Positions 9,661 to 19,377 of a DNA stretch of 57,508 nucleotides are shown piece after piece. Every line of letters starts with the position of its first letter. Within the stretch, counting starts at the first letter, position 1. The DNA is from Salinimicrobium xinjiangense DSM 19287 (lineage in GTDB: Bacteria > Bacteroidota > Bacteroidia > Flavobacteriales > Flavobacteriaceae): NCBI RefSeq assembly GCF_000423585.1, contig NZ_KE384054.1, forward strand, positions 202,664 to 260,171, in the 5' to 3' direction. A program made the position numbers and the translations under genes. The notes below the pieces were generated by a model. The model saw only the letters and a program-made list of their open reading frames with translations. It did no database searches and had not been told where the DNA came from.

Positions 9661-10635
9661 ATGCTCCCATTAGAACAATACCGCCGGGAATTTGATAATT
9701 ACCTTTCCCAAAAGCTTGTAAAGCAGGAACCCGTAAATTTGTATGATCCCATGGTGTATATACTCAGCCTGGGAGGGAAGCGGGTAAGACCTGTGCTGGT
9801 GCTAATGGCAGCGGAGATTTTTGGAAATGATCACAGAAAGGCACTGGATGCGGCCCTGGCAATAGAAGTATTTCACAATTTTTCGCTGGTCCATGATGAC
9901 ATCATGGACGATGCTCCTTTGCGCAGAGGGATGCAGACGGTTCATGAACGCTGGGACATTAATACCGGAATCCTTTCCGGAGATGCCATGTTGATCAAAG
10001 CTTACCAGTTATTTGAAAATTATGAAGGTGAGACTTTTCGAAAACTGGCAAAACTGTTTTCCAAAACTGCAATAGAAGTCTGTGAGGGGCAGCAATACGA
10101 TATCGATTTTGAATCCCGGGAGAATGTGAGTATTGAGGAATATCTCAGGATGATCGAGTATAAAACCGCTGTTTTAGTAGGAGCTTCATTGAAAATGGGG
10201 GCTATTGTGGCTAATGCTTCCGACGAAAATGCTGACAAGATTTATGAATTTGGTCGCTTGCTGGGAATCGCTTTTCAATTGCAGGATGATTATCTGGACG
10301 CTTTTGGGGATCCCAATACTTTCGGAAAACAAGTGGGGGGTGACATTATAGAGAATAAAAAAACCTTTCTTTATCTTACCTCTCTTCAAAAATCAGCTTC
10401 AAATGAAGCAGTACAACTGGAACACCTGTATTCCATAAATCCGCCAGATCCTTCAGCAAAAATAGAGACTGTAAAAGGCCTTTTTGAAACAAGTGGTGCT
10501 GCAGAACTCACCCGGATGGAAATTAAGAAGTACACACAAAAGGCCTTTGATGTGCTGGAAGAGCTGGAGGTAGATGAGGAGCGAAAAAAGGTTCTCTACA
10601 ATTTTGGGAAAGGATTGATGGACCGGGAGGTTTAA
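9661..10635 (+). CDS. Polyprenyl diphosphate synthase (octaprenyl/menaquinone side-chain type)
   Basis: Condenses isopentenyl diphosphate onto an allylic diphosphate to build a long trans-polyprenyl chain, probably for menaquinone. Both aspartate-rich motifs are present: LVHDDIMDDAPLRRG (first DDxxD) and QLQDDYLDAFGD (second). GGKRVRPVLVLMA and the GQQYDIDFE region also match the family. The length of 324 residues is typical of IspB/long-chain synthases. Chain length is not readable with certainty. The gene starts at the ATG immediately after a run of T residues and its end overlaps the convergent outer-membrane protein gene by 4 nt. Confidence 0.9.
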   Translation: MLPLEQYRREFDNYLSQKLVKQEPVNLYDPMVYILSLGGKRVRPVLVLMAAEIFGNDHRKALDAALAIEVFHNFSLVHDDIMDDAPLRRGMQTVHERWDINTGILSGDAMLIKAYQLFENYEGETFRKLAKLFSKTAIEVCEGQQYDIDFESRENVSIEEYLRMIEYKTAVLVGASLKMGAIVANASDENADKIYEFGRLLGIAFQLQDDYLDAFGDPNTFGKQVGGDIIENKKTFLYLTSLQKSASNEAVQLEHLYSINPPDPSAKIETVKGLFETSGAAELTRMEIKKYTQKAFDVLEELEVDEERKKVLYNFGKGLMDREV

Positions 10636-11168
10636 AAATAAATACTCACAAAAGGCATAAAGGCATTGGCATAAATGCTTTTGTTGCTGTCATATAAGAC
10701 ATCATATCTAATCCCCACCGTTACCGGACCGGTATTATATCCAAGCCCGAAAAAAAGAGCGGGATACCAGTAGGAATCACTCAAATTTGAGCCATCGAGC
10801 TTAAAATCACGGGAAACATAATGTTCTTCAAACTCTGTAGAAAGTTGTATTGCCCGTATAGGCCTTAGTAGCCCAATGATACTTCCCCCGGCAGTATAGG
10901 TGGTGTAACGCGAGGTGTTATTATATGATCCTGCCAGTCCTACTCCTGCAGAGGTGTAGCGGTTAAAATCATAAATGGCTTTTGGGGCAAGAAATCCGCT
11001 GAAATATCCGTTGCTGAAATTAGCCCCCAGGCTTCCGCCGAATCTTACATTTTCCCAAAAAGGGGAATTGGGCACTCCCGCATCCTGGGCAAGAAGTTGG
11101 TTTTGAGAGAAATATATTATGGAAATGACAAGAAAAAACGTTTTATTAATGCTAAACAAGAAGTTCAT
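10632..11168 (-). CDS. Predicted small outer-membrane beta-barrel protein
   Basis: A 178-residue exported protein of unknown function. It has a signal peptide (hydrophobic TFFLVISIIYF, cleavage near LLAQDAG). The mature part is made of alternating, aromatic-rich strands (SLGANFSNGYFSGFLAPKA, VTVGIRYDVLYDS) and ends in VSIYF, a terminal aromatic typical of barrels. It is divergent from sucA and convergent with the prenyl synthase. Homologues near sucA are sometimes labelled alpha-ketoglutarate decarboxylase by neighbourhood, but nothing in this sequence supports an enzyme. Confidence 0.8.
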   Translation of the reverse strand: MNFLFSINKTFFLVISIIYFSQNQLLAQDAGVPNSPFWENVRFGGSLGANFSNGYFSGFLAPKAIYDFNRYTSAGVGLAGSYNNTSRYTTYTAGGSIIGLLRPIRAIQLSTEFEEHYVSRDFKLDGSNLSDSYWYPALFFGLGYNTGPVTVGIRYDVLYDSNKSIYANAFMPFVSIYF

Positions 11169-11280
11169 GATGTTAAAAGTTTTCGAAGTATAAGGTAAAT
11201 ATATTAAATGCTTCGGTGCTTCTTTTTTAAAAATTGTACTTTTGTAACGTTTACAATTTAGAAACAGGTAGTTTCAACTT

Positions 11281-14076
11281 ATGGATAAATTTTCATTTTT
11301 AAATGCCGCACATACAGCCTATTTCGCTGATCTTTACGACCAATATCTTCAATATCCCGATAGCGTAGAACCCAGCTGGAGAGCCTTTTTCCAGGGATTT
11401 GATTTTGGTCTTGAGACTTCAGGGAATGGACAAATCTCTACACCACATCCCGAAAACGGGGAGCCGGTAGAAATTTCAGATTCGGTCCTGAAGGAATTCA
11501 GGATTGTGAAATTAATAGATGGTTACCGTACCCGTGGTCATCTTTTTACAAAAACCAATCCTGTAAGGGAGCGAAGAAAATACAGCCCAACTCTTGATAT
11601 TCAGAATTTCGATCTTGAGGAAAGCGATCTTGATACCGTTTTCAACGCCGGGGAAATTCTTGGCCTCGGGCCATCCACATTACGGCAGATCATCGAGCAC
11701 CTGCAAAAGGTCTACTGTGATTCCATTGGTGTGGAATATATGTTTATTCGCAAACCGGAACAGGTAAAATGGATTCAGGACAGGCTTAATGTGAATGAAA
11801 ATCAGCCTGCATTCAATGCCGATCAGAAAAAACACATTTTAAAGAAACTAAATGAAGCAGTTTCTTTTGAGAATTTTCTTCATACCAAATATGTTGGACA
11901 GAAACGTTTCTCTCTGGAAGGAGGGGAAAGTCTTATTCCTGCACTTGATGCCATTATTGAAAAAGCAGCCGATCTTGGGGTGAAGGATTTTGTGATGGGA
12001 ATGGCTCACCGCGGAAGATTAAGCACCCTTACCAATATCTTTGGGAAAAGTGCGAAAGACATTTTCACTGAATTTGACGGAAAAGATTATGAAGAAGATA
12101 TTTTTGACGGGGATGTCAAATATCACCTCGGCTGGACTTCCTGCCGTACTACAGATAACGGTGAAGAGATCAATATAAATATTGCTCCCAATCCTTCGCA
12201 CCTGGAAACCGTAGGTGCCGTAGTTCAGGGGATCACCCGCGGGAAACAGGATCGTCACTACAAGGATAAAACACATGCGGTACTCCCAATTATCGTACAT
12301 GGTGATGCGGCCATTGCAGGACAGGGAATTGTTTACGAAATCGTTCAAATGTCACAGCTGGAAGGTTATACTACCGGCGGTACAATTCATATAGTAGTAA
12401 ACAACCAGGTAGGTTTTACAACCAACTATCTTGATGGGCGTTCTTCAACTTATTGTACAGATGTTGCCAAGGTGACCAAATCTCCCGTGCTGCACGTTAA
12501 TGCCGATGATGCCGAAGCAGTTGTGCACGCTGTATTATTTGCGCTTGATTTTAGAATGGAATTTGGGAAAGATGTTTTCATTGACCTTTTAGGATATAGA
12601 AAATACGGGCATAACGAGGGGGATGAGCCGAGATTTACGCAGCCAAAGCTTTACAAAGCTATTGGGGCTCACCAAAATCCGAGAGATATTTATGCTGAAA
12701 AACTGAAATCTCAGGGGGTGATCGATGATGGTTATGTTGAAAAGCTTGAGAAAGAATATAAGGCTAAACTCGAGGAAAATCTGGAAAGTTCCCGAAAAGA
12801 AGAGACAACAAGGATAACCCCTTTTATGCAGGATGAATGGGAGGGATTTGAACATGTAGATGAATCCCGCATGGTGGAACCGGTAGATACCACTGTTGAC
12901 ATGCAGGTGTTAACCGAAGTTGCCGAGGCAATTTCCCAGCTTCCCGAAGACAAGAAATTCCTGAGAAAAATTAAGAAACTTATAGAACTGCGGCATACCA
13001 TGTTCTTTGAGAACAACAGTCTTGACTGGAGTATGGCCGAATTGCTCGCCTACGGAACTTTGATCAAGGATGGTTTCTATGTTAGAATGAGCGGTCAGGA
13101 TGTGGAAAGGGGAACTTTTTCCCATAGACATGCTGTTGTTAAGGTAGAAGACAGTGAAGAAGAAATTATCCTGTTGAATAATATTAAAGGGACTTTTTGT
13201 GATACCAAACAAGGGTCTTCCTGCGACCTCAAGATCTACAATTCATTATTATCTGAATATGGAGTTGTAGGATTCGATTACGGTTATGCTATGGCAAGTC
13301 CAAATTGCCTGACCATTTGGGAGGCACAATTTGGAGATTTCAGTAATGGAGCCCAGATCATGATCGACCAGTATATTTCTGCCGCCGAAGATAAATGGAA
13401 GCTTCAGAATGGGTTGGTAATGCTCCTGCCTCATGGGTATGAAGGCCAGGGAGCAGAGCATTCTTCAGGAAGAATGGAAAGATATCTTCAGCTTTGTGCA
13501 AAGGATAATATGTTTGTAGCCGATGTAACTACCCCGGCCAATATGTTCCATTTGCTAAGAAGACAAATGAAGGTAAATTACCGGAAGCCGCTTATTATTT
13601 TCACTCCAAAGAGTTTGCTGAGACATCCTAAAGTGGTTTCTACCAAAGAAGAATTCGCAAACGGAACATTCCAGCCGTTAATTGATGACGATACAGCAAA
13701 AGCAGATAAGATCAAATCCCTGGTCTTCTGTACCGGTAAATTCTATTATGACCTACTGGAGCGCAGGGAAGAACTGGAGCGGGACGATGTAGCTTTGGTA
13801 AGATTAGAGCAACTGTTCCCTTTACCGCAAAAACAAATAAAAGAGGTTTTGTCTAAATATAAAAATGCAGATGATGTAGTTTGGGCACAGGAAGAACCGA
13901 GAAACATGGGCGCATACAGTCATTTGTTATTACATTTGGAGGAAGCAAAAAGCTTTAGAGTGTGCAGTAGGAAATTCTATGGCTCTCCTGCTGCAGGTAG
14001 TTCTGTGAGATTCAAAAAACGACACGAAAAGGTGATTCAGTCTGTTTTTGACAAAAATACTGAAGTAACTGTTTAA
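11281..14076 (+). CDS. sucA: 2-oxoglutarate dehydrogenase E1 component
   Basis: The thiamine-diphosphate decarboxylase of the 2-oxoglutarate dehydrogenase complex in the TCA cycle. At 931 residues it has the full family layout: an N-terminal peptide (FLNAAHTAYFADLYDQYL) that contacts E2, VMGMAHRGRLSTLTNIFGK, the ThDP motif GDAAIAGQG near residue 341 with NNQVGFTTN near 371, YRKYGHNEGDEPRFTQP near 440, and a transketolase-like C-terminal half ending with VWAQEEPRNMGAY. A -7 element TACTTTTG lies at 11237-11244, about 36 nt before the start. sucB follows 51 bp downstream, so the two are almost certainly one transcript. Confidence 0.97.
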   Translation: MDKFSFLNAAHTAYFADLYDQYLQYPDSVEPSWRAFFQGFDFGLETSGNGQISTPHPENGEPVEISDSVLKEFRIVKLIDGYRTRGHLFTKTNPVRERRKYSPTLDIQNFDLEESDLDTVFNAGEILGLGPSTLRQIIEHLQKVYCDSIGVEYMFIRKPEQVKWIQDRLNVNENQPAFNADQKKHILKKLNEAVSFENFLHTKYVGQKRFSLEGGESLIPALDAIIEKAADLGVKDFVMGMAHRGRLSTLTNIFGKSAKDIFTEFDGKDYEEDIFDGDVKYHLGWTSCRTTDNGEEININIAPNPSHLETVGAVVQGITRGKQDRHYKDKTHAVLPIIVHGDAAIAGQGIVYEIVQMSQLEGYTTGGTIHIVVNNQVGFTTNYLDGRSSTYCTDVAKVTKSPVLHVNADDAEAVVHAVLFALDFRMEFGKDVFIDLLGYRKYGHNEGDEPRFTQPKLYKAIGAHQNPRDIYAEKLKSQGVIDDGYVEKLEKEYKAKLEENLESSRKEETTRITPFMQDEWEGFEHVDESRMVEPVDTTVDMQVLTEVAEAISQLPEDKKFLRKIKKLIELRHTMFFENNSLDWSMAELLAYGTLIKDGFYVRMSGQDVERGTFSHRHAVVKVEDSEEEIILLNNIKGTFCDTKQGSSCDLKIYNSLLSEYGVVGFDYGYAMASPNCLTIWEAQFGDFSNGAQIMIDQYISAAEDKWKLQNGLVMLLPHGYEGQGAEHSSGRMERYLQLCAKDNMFVADVTTPANMFHLLRRQMKVNYRKPLIIFTPKSLLRHPKVVSTKEEFANGTFQPLIDDDTAKADKIKSLVFCTGKFYYDLLERREELERDDVALVRLEQLFPLPQKQIKEVLSKYKNADDVVWAQEEPRNMGAYSHLLLHLEEAKSFRVCSRKFYGSPAAGSSVRFKKRHEKVIQSVFDKNTEVTV

Positions 14077-14127
14077 ATTTATAAATACGCGGCCGGTCTA
14101 AACCGGTTTTAAATAAAAAAAGATATC

Positions 14128-15414
14128 ATGGCTTTAGAAATGAAAGTCCCTTCTCCGGGAGAATCAATTACCGAAGTAGAAATCGCCCAGTGGCTGGTTT
14201 CAGACGGAGATTATGTAGAAAAAGATCAGGCAATTGCCGAAGTTGACAGCGATAAGGCAACTCTGGAGCTTCCGGCAGAAGCAAGCGGTATCATTACCCT
14301 TAAGGCAGAAGAAGGTGATGCTGTAGCTGTGGGACAGGTGGTTTGTTTAATCGATACAGATGCACCAAAGCCCGGAGGTGGCGATAAAGATTCTAAGGAG
14401 GTCGTTAAAGAAGAGAAAGAGGCAACTTCTGCTAAAGAAGAGGAGCTGGAATCTGCGGAAAAGGACAATGAAAAAGCTGAAGCTAAAACTGAAACTCCTT
14501 CAAAGCCGGGTACTCCTTCTCAAAAACAGGATACCTATGCTACCGGAAGTCCTTCACCTGCAGCAAGGAAAATCCTTGATGAAAAAGGAATGGACGCAAA
14601 ATCTGTTAAAGGCACAGGGCGTGATGGCAGAATTACCAAAGAAGATGCATCTAATGCCAAACCTTCTATGGGTACTCCCGGAAAAGGCAAAAGAGGAGAG
14701 GAGCGTAAGAAAATGTCAATGTTGCGCCGCAGAGTTGCAGAGCGTCTGGTAGATGTAAAGAACGAAACTGCCATGCTAACTACCTTTAACGAGGTGGACA
14801 TGTCGGCTATTTTTTCCCTTCGCAAGCAGTATAAAGAAGAATTTAAAGATAAACATGGCGTGAGCCTTGGGTTCATGTCTTTCTTTACTCTTGCAGTGGT
14901 AAGGGCTCTGGACCTTTATCCGGGAGTAAATTCCATGATCGATGGTGATTATCAGGTCAAATATGACTATAAGGATATTAGTATTGCAGTATCGGGACCA
15001 AAAGGATTAATGGTTCCTGTATTGAGAAATGTGGAGAATATGAGCTTCCGGGGAGTGGAAGAGGAGATCAAACGCCTCGCAATAAAAGTGCGTGACGGTC
15101 AAATTACTGTTGATGAAATGACAGGAGGTACATTTACCATTACCAATGGTGGGGTATTTGGATCTATGTTATCAACCCCAATTATTAATCCTCCACAAAG
15201 CGCAATTCTTGGTATGCACAACATTGTGGACAGGCCTGTAGCTATTGATGGTCACGTAGAGATTCGTCCTGTCATGTATGTGGCGCTGTCATATGACCAC
15301 AGAATCATTGACGGTAAAGAATCTGTGGGATTCCTGGTTGCAATCAAAGAAGCCCTTGAAAATCCTGAAGAGCTGTTGATGGACAATGATATTAAAAGAG
15401 CTTTAGAGCTATAA
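14128..15414 (+). CDS. sucB: 2-oxoglutarate dehydrogenase E2 (dihydrolipoyl succinyltransferase)
   Basis: Carries the lipoyl arm and transfers the succinyl group to CoA. The domains in order are: one lipoyl domain with the modified lysine at residue 43 in [10 protein letters not shown]; a charged K/E-rich linker at about 85-130; an E3-binding domain ([25 protein letters not shown]) at about 140-175; and a catalytic domain with the active-site His391 and Asp395 in [11 protein letters not shown]. The 428-residue length suits a single-lipoyl SucB. The E3 subunit (lpd) is not nearby. A strong terminator follows 22 nt after the stop. Confidence 0.96.
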   Translation: MALEMKVPSPGESITEVEIAQWLVSDGDYVEKDQAIAEVDSDKATLELPAEASGIITLKAEEGDAVAVGQVVCLIDTDAPKPGGGDKDSKEVVKEEKEATSAKEEELESAEKDNEKAEAKTETPSKPGTPSQKQDTYATGSPSPAARKILDEKGMDAKSVKGTGRDGRITKEDASNAKPSMGTPGKGKRGEERKKMSMLRRRVAERLVDVKNETAMLTTFNEVDMSAIFSLRKQYKEEFKDKHGVSLGFMSFFTLAVVRALDLYPGVNSMIDGDYQVKYDYKDISIAVSGPKGLMVPVLRNVENMSFRGVEEEIKRLAIKVRDGQITVDEMTGGTFTITNGGVFGSMLSTPIINPPQSAILGMHNIVDRPVAIDGHVEIRPVMYVALSYDHRIIDGKESVGFLVAIKEALENPEELLMDNDIKRALEL

Positions 15415-15435
15415 ATTTAGAATTGCTGAAAATAA

Positions 15436-15475
15436 AAGAGAGGCAATGATCTAATGATTATTGCCTCTCTTTTTG
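15436..15475 (+). terminator. Rho-independent terminator of sucA-sucB
   Basis: AGAGAGGCAAT (15437-15447) pairs with ATTGCCTCTCT (15460-15470), followed by TTTTG. The stem is an 11-bp perfect match. Confidence 0.92.
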
Positions 15476-15487
15476 TTCCAAATATTT

Positions 15488-15592
15488 CTAGTATGTAAGG
15501 AATGTGTAGACATTCAATACCAGTACGAAAATAATGAACAGTGCCAATAAAGCCGGAAGCACCGGCAGGTGTTTTAGGTCTAAATCATTCAT
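15488..15592 (-). CDS. 34-residue single-pass membrane microprotein
   Basis: An ATG at 15590-15592 opens a 34-codon frame ending in TAG at 15488-15490. The product begins MNDLDLKHLPVLPALLALF and continues as an uninterrupted hydrophobic helix (IIFVLVLNVYTFL) before TY and the stop. The short polar N terminus and a single helix of about 22 residues are what a membrane microprotein looks like, and random short frames seldom have this shape. It is isolated between sucB (convergent) and the aspartyl protease. No Shine-Dalgarno is obvious, which is normal for this phylum. Function unknown; a conserved frame would confirm it. Confidence 0.55.
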   Translation of the reverse strand: MNDLDLKHLPVLPALLALFIIFVLVLNVYTFLTY

Positions 15593-15670
15593 AGCGGTAG
15601 ATTTTTTGGTTACCCTTAAGATCTGAAAACTATGAATGAGATGAAATGGGTAGAAACCCCCATTTTTATA

Positions 15671-16108
15671 TTATTTCAGGTACAGGTTCATTGTTTTGTA
15701 ATCAATAATGGCTTTTCCTTTCTTTAGGATGTCTGCACCAATGATCCCCTGTACTTTTTCTGCCTTGTGTTTTACCAATGCGTCGTTCACATGCCTGAGA
15801 TCAAAAAGAACAAGATCTACTTTTTTCTTTTTCCAGCCTTTTATTTCAATATTGTTCTTCTGCGCGATTTGAGTCATCATATCTGTGGCACCTGCACCGG
15901 CAGCTTTAATGTCGCTGTCTTCGGCCAGAAGTTCGAAATGAGAAATAGCCTCCAGACCTACGCAGGTGCTGGAAGCCCCGGTATCCAGAATGAAGTTCCC
16001 TTCTATTTTATTGATCTTTGCCTTTAGTTCAAGATGTTGGGTTGCAGTATAGGTTAGGGGAATTTTTGTATATCCTTTTTCTTTAAGTAACTTTTTAAGC
16101 GATGCCAT
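15671..16108 (-). CDS. Retropepsin-like clan AA aspartic protease
   Basis: A 145-residue single-domain protein with the retropepsin active-site motif in NFILDTGASSTCVGLEA (about residues 36-52) and the second hydrophobic element of the fold in VQGIIGADIL. Such single-domain proteases work as homodimers. There is no signal peptide, so a cytoplasmic location is likely. The substrate is unknown. It is transcribed away from tatD, whose start is 54 bp off. Confidence 0.8.
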   Translation of the reverse strand: MASLKKLLKEKGYTKIPLTYTATQHLELKAKINKIEGNFILDTGASSTCVGLEAISHFELLAEDSDIKAAGAGATDMMTQIAQKNNIEIKGWKKKKVDLVLFDLRHVNDALVKHKAEKVQGIIGADILKKGKAIIDYKTMNLYLK

Positions 16109-16161
16109 TCTTTTCCTTTTTTGGCAAAGATAGGTGTATAAAATAAATTATTTTTGCGTTT

Positions 16162-16929
16162 ATGACAATTACAGACACTCATGCACATCTTTATAGCGAA
16201 GCTTTTGAAGAGGATCGCGAAGAGATGATAAACAGGGCTCTTGATGCCGGCGTTTCAAGATTTTTTATTCCGGCTATAGATTCAGAATATATAGATGCCA
16301 TGTATGATCTGGAAAGAAAATTTCCGGAGCAAATATTTTTAATGGCAGGTCTGCATCCCACACATGTAAAGGAGAATTTTAGAGAAGAGCTGGCAATAGT
16401 GGCCCGGCAACTGGAGGAAAGAAAATTTTATGCAGTAGGGGAAACCGGGATAGATCTGTATTGGGATAAATCTTCTCTTAGTATTCAACAGGAGGCTTTT
16501 CAATATCAGATCCAGCTTGCTAAAAAATATAAATTACCTGTTGTGATCCACTGCCGGGATGCCTTTGATGAAGTATTTGAAGTGCTGGAACGGGAGAAGG
16601 GGGAGGACCTTTCTGGAATTTTTCATTGTTTTACCGGTACCTACGAGCAGGCGCAACAGGCCCTTTCCTATAATCTTAAACTTGGGATTGGGGGAGTGGT
16701 AACTTTCAAAAATGGGAAAATTGATAAATTCTTAGACCAGATCCCATTAGAGGAGATCGTTCTGGAAACAGATGCTCCTTATTTAGCGCCGGTACCTTAC
16801 CGCGGAAAACGAAATGAAAGTTCCTATCTTATTGAGGTTCTCAATAAAGTTGCCGAAATTTACGGCATAACTCCAAAAGAAATATCAGATAGGACTACAC
16901 AGAATTCCCGGGAGATTTTCGGGATATAG
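16162..16929 (+). CDS. tatD: TatD-family metal-dependent deoxyribonuclease
   Basis: A TIM-barrel amidohydrolase-fold nuclease of 255 residues. Metal ligands are visible: TDTHAHL at residues 4-10, GETGIDLYWD near 94, VIHCRDA near 128, FHCFTG near 154, and ETDAPYL near 203. E. coli TatD processes DNA ends and is not part of Tat export. A -7 element TATTTTTG at 16149-16156 lies only 5 nt before the ATG, so the mRNA is probably nearly leaderless. Confidence 0.9.
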   Translation: MTITDTHAHLYSEAFEEDREEMINRALDAGVSRFFIPAIDSEYIDAMYDLERKFPEQIFLMAGLHPTHVKENFREELAIVARQLEERKFYAVGETGIDLYWDKSSLSIQQEAFQYQIQLAKKYKLPVVIHCRDAFDEVFEVLEREKGEDLSGIFHCFTGTYEQAQQALSYNLKLGIGGVVTFKNGKIDKFLDQIPLEEIVLETDAPYLAPVPYRGKRNESSYLIEVLNKVAEIYGITPKEISDRTTQNSREIFGI

Positions 16930-16979
16930 CTGATAAGTGCTTATAATTTCGTTTTTTTGCTAACCCTAATGAAGATACA

Positions 16980-18110
16980 GTGACAAATTACGATGATATT
17001 CGGTTTTATGAGGATTCAGAAGTGCAGAAGGCCTTAAAGGATTATATAAAACATCCAATGATCAAGAGCCTGTTGCAGTATACCTTTCCGAATGTTGCTT
17101 TTGAAAAGATAGAGGAAAAGGTTTTATCCTGTAATTCTATTCGTGATTTCCAGACCAGGATCATTTACCACACCGTACAAAAGGTTCTGAGCAAAAGCTC
17201 TGAAGGACTTTCATATTCAGGCTTTGACCGTCTTAAAAAAGAAGAAAGCTACCTCTATATTTCCAATCACAGGGATATTGTACTGGATACTTCCCTGCTG
17301 AATGTTGTCTTATATGAGTCCGACCTCAAAATGACAGCTTCAGCAATTGGAGATAATCTTGTTCAAAAACCTTTTTTACTTGCCCTTTCCAGATTAAACA
17401 GGAATTTCCTGGTCAAGAGAGGTTTGGGGCCGCGTGAAATGCTAAAAAGTTCCCAGAAGCTTTCAGAATATATCAGAAAATTGCTCGTGGAAGAGAAACG
17501 TTCTGTCTGGATGGCACAACGGGAAGGAAGAACCAAGGACGGTAATGACCACACACAACAGGGAGTTTTGAAAATGCTTGCCATGGCAAGGCAGGATGAT
17601 TCAATGGCCGAATATTTTGCAAAACTAAAGATAGTGCCTGTGGCTATCTCCTACGAATTTGATCCCACAGATGTTCTAAAATTACCTGAGATCCTGGCAA
17701 AGAGAATGGAAACCATTTACATTAAATCGGCCAATGAAGATTTTAAGTCAATCTTAAAAGGAGCTTTAGGGAATAAAGGGCGTATTCACCTTACGGCCGG
17801 GGAACCTGTGAGTGCAGAAGATCTTTATGAGATTGAAAGAAGCGCGGGTTCTGTTAACGAGCAGCTTCAGAATTTAACTGCCAGTATTGATCGCAGGATC
17901 CATAAGAATTATAAGTTATGGCCGTCAAATTATATTGCTCTTGACCTGCTTAACGGCAGCAGTATGTTTAAGGAGCATTATGACACCAAACACAAAAGAC
18001 AATTTGAAAGAAGATTGACCCGCAGGGTGGATTTTAAAAATGCGCTTGAGGTTAACAGCTATCTATTAATGTATGCCAATCCGGTAATTAATCAGAAAAA
18101 CCTCAAATGA
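16980..18110 (+). CDS. Glycerol-3-phosphate/1-acylglycerol-3-phosphate acyltransferase-like protein
   Basis: Probably acylates a glycerophosphate-type acceptor at the membrane. The 376-residue protein has the PlsB/PlsC blocks: ISNHRDIVLDTSLLN (block I; the His-to-Asp spacing is one residue longer than the classical HX4D), NRNFLVKRG (block II), and AQREGRTKDG (block III, EGxT-like). The start is GTG at 16980: the nearby ATG at 16970 is out of frame and hits a stop. The end overlaps the asparaginase start by 4 nt (ATGA), giving a coupled pair. The acceptor is uncertain. Confidence 0.75.
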   Translation: MTNYDDIRFYEDSEVQKALKDYIKHPMIKSLLQYTFPNVAFEKIEEKVLSCNSIRDFQTRIIYHTVQKVLSKSSEGLSYSGFDRLKKEESYLYISNHRDIVLDTSLLNVVLYESDLKMTASAIGDNLVQKPFLLALSRLNRNFLVKRGLGPREMLKSSQKLSEYIRKLLVEEKRSVWMAQREGRTKDGNDHTQQGVLKMLAMARQDDSMAEYFAKLKIVPVAISYEFDPTDVLKLPEILAKRMETIYIKSANEDFKSILKGALGNKGRIHLTAGEPVSAEDLYEIERSAGSVNEQLQNLTASIDRRIHKNYKLWPSNYIALDLLNGSSMFKEHYDTKHKRQFERRLTRRVDFKNALEVNSYLLMYANPVINQKNLK

Positions 18111-19135
18111 AAACCAGTGCCAACATCCTTTTGATCTATACCGGGGGAACTATTGGTATGGTAAAGGATTTTGAGACGGGAGCTTTAAAGGCATTTAATT
18201 TTGATGAATTGCTTCAAAATATCCCTGAGTTAAAGCTGTTGGAGCATTCTATAGAGACCGTTAGCTTTGAAAAGCCCATTGATTCTTCAAATATGCGGCC
18301 GGCTTTTTGGCTTCAAATCGCCGAAATGATCGAAGAAAGATATGAGGATTATGATGGATTCGTGGTTTTGCACGGCAGTGATACCATGTCTTACAGCGCT
18401 TCTGCTCTTAGTTTTATGTTTGAGAATCTCTCAAAGCCAATAATTTTTACCGGTTCACAGTTACCTATAGGGGATCTGCGAACAGATGCAAAGGAAAATT
18501 TAATTACCAGTATACAGATTGCAGGTTTGCAGAGACATAATAAGCCTGTCATTTCTGAAGTATGTCTGTACTTCGAATACAAGTTATATCGTGGTAACCG
18601 GACTTCAAAAATTAACGCCGAGCATTTTCAGGCTTTTGCTTCTCCTAATTATCCGCCTCTGGTTAACTCCGGCGTTCATTTGGCAGTGAACGATAATGCG
18701 CTCTGGAAGCCTAATAACAGGCGAAAAATGAAGCTGCATACAGGTTTGAACGATGAAATTGCGTTGATAAAGATCTTTCCCGGGATCAACAGAAGTCTGC
18801 TGGAACATATAATGGCAAAGGAAGGTCTTCAGGGAGTTATTCTGGAGACCTACGGCAGTGGAAATGCACCGACAGAAGAATGGTTCGTAAATTTGCTGAA
18901 GCAAACTATTTCCCGGGGTGTGGTGATAGTAAATGTTACCCAGTGTATTGGAGGCAGCGTGTCAATGGGTCAATATGAGACCAGTACACAGTTAAAAAAG
19001 ATAGGTGTTATTTCGGGGAAAGACATAACAACAGAGGCGGCTGTGGTGAAAATGATGTACCTTTTAGCCAAGGACCTTTCTCCAAAAGTTTTTAAAACAA
19101 TTTTCGAAACATCCTTAAGAGGAGAAATGTCTTAA
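18107..19135 (+). CDS. ansA: Type I (cytoplasmic) L-asparaginase
   Basis: Hydrolyses L-asparagine to aspartate and ammonia. Both catalytic threonine motifs are visible: LLIYTGGTIGM (Thr12 as nucleophile) and VLHGSDTMSYSASAL (Thr93 with Asp92). A catalytic lysine is expected in GDLRTDAKEN. The 342-residue protein has no signal peptide, which places it in the cytoplasmic AnsA group. It is coupled by a 4-nt overlap to the upstream acyltransferase. Confidence 0.93.
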   Translation: MKTSANILLIYTGGTIGMVKDFETGALKAFNFDELLQNIPELKLLEHSIETVSFEKPIDSSNMRPAFWLQIAEMIEERYEDYDGFVVLHGSDTMSYSASALSFMFENLSKPIIFTGSQLPIGDLRTDAKENLITSIQIAGLQRHNKPVISEVCLYFEYKLYRGNRTSKINAEHFQAFASPNYPPLVNSGVHLAVNDNALWKPNNRRKMKLHTGLNDEIALIKIFPGINRSLLEHIMAKEGLQGVILETYGSGNAPTEEWFVNLLKQTISRGVVIVNVTQCIGGSVSMGQYETSTQLKKIGVISGKDITTEAAVVKMMYLLAKDLSPKVFKTIFETSLRGEMS

Positions 19136-19223
19136 AAAATAAGGCGGTTACTTGACCGGCGTATTATTTTTTTCGTTATTTGGCAACTTATTGAAAGCAG
19201 CTTCTGCTTAGTGATAGACAAAT

Positions 19224-19311
19224 AGAGAGGTGGCCGAGTGGTCGAAGGCGCACGCCTGGAAAGTGTGTATACCCCACAAGGGTATCGAGGGTTCGAATCC
19301 CTTCCTCTCTG
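19224..19311 (+). tRNA. tRNA-Ser (GGA)
   Basis: An 88-nt class II tRNA. The acceptor AGAGAGG pairs with CCTCTCT, and the discriminator is G. The anticodon arm CACGC-CTGGAAA-GTGTG gives anticodon GGA, reading UCC/UCU. The long variable arm (TATACCCCACAAGGGTAT region) and GTTCGAATC in the T arm are typical of tRNA-Ser. CCA is not encoded. Confidence 0.95.
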
Positions 19312-19377
19312 CTAGTTTTATTTGAATAAATATTTATATCTTTAACCCGTTAACTAATTAAATTAAGACAAAAAGTA

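Noticed and set aside
10632-11168. Annotation as alpha-ketoglutarate decarboxylase
   Set aside because: There are no ThDP or decarboxylase motifs; the sequence is a signal peptide plus beta strands. The label would come only from the neighbouring sucA.
12019-13212. Several minus-strand frames of 88-109 residues opposite sucA
   Set aside because: sucA is continuous and conserved on the other strand; the antisense frames have no signature.
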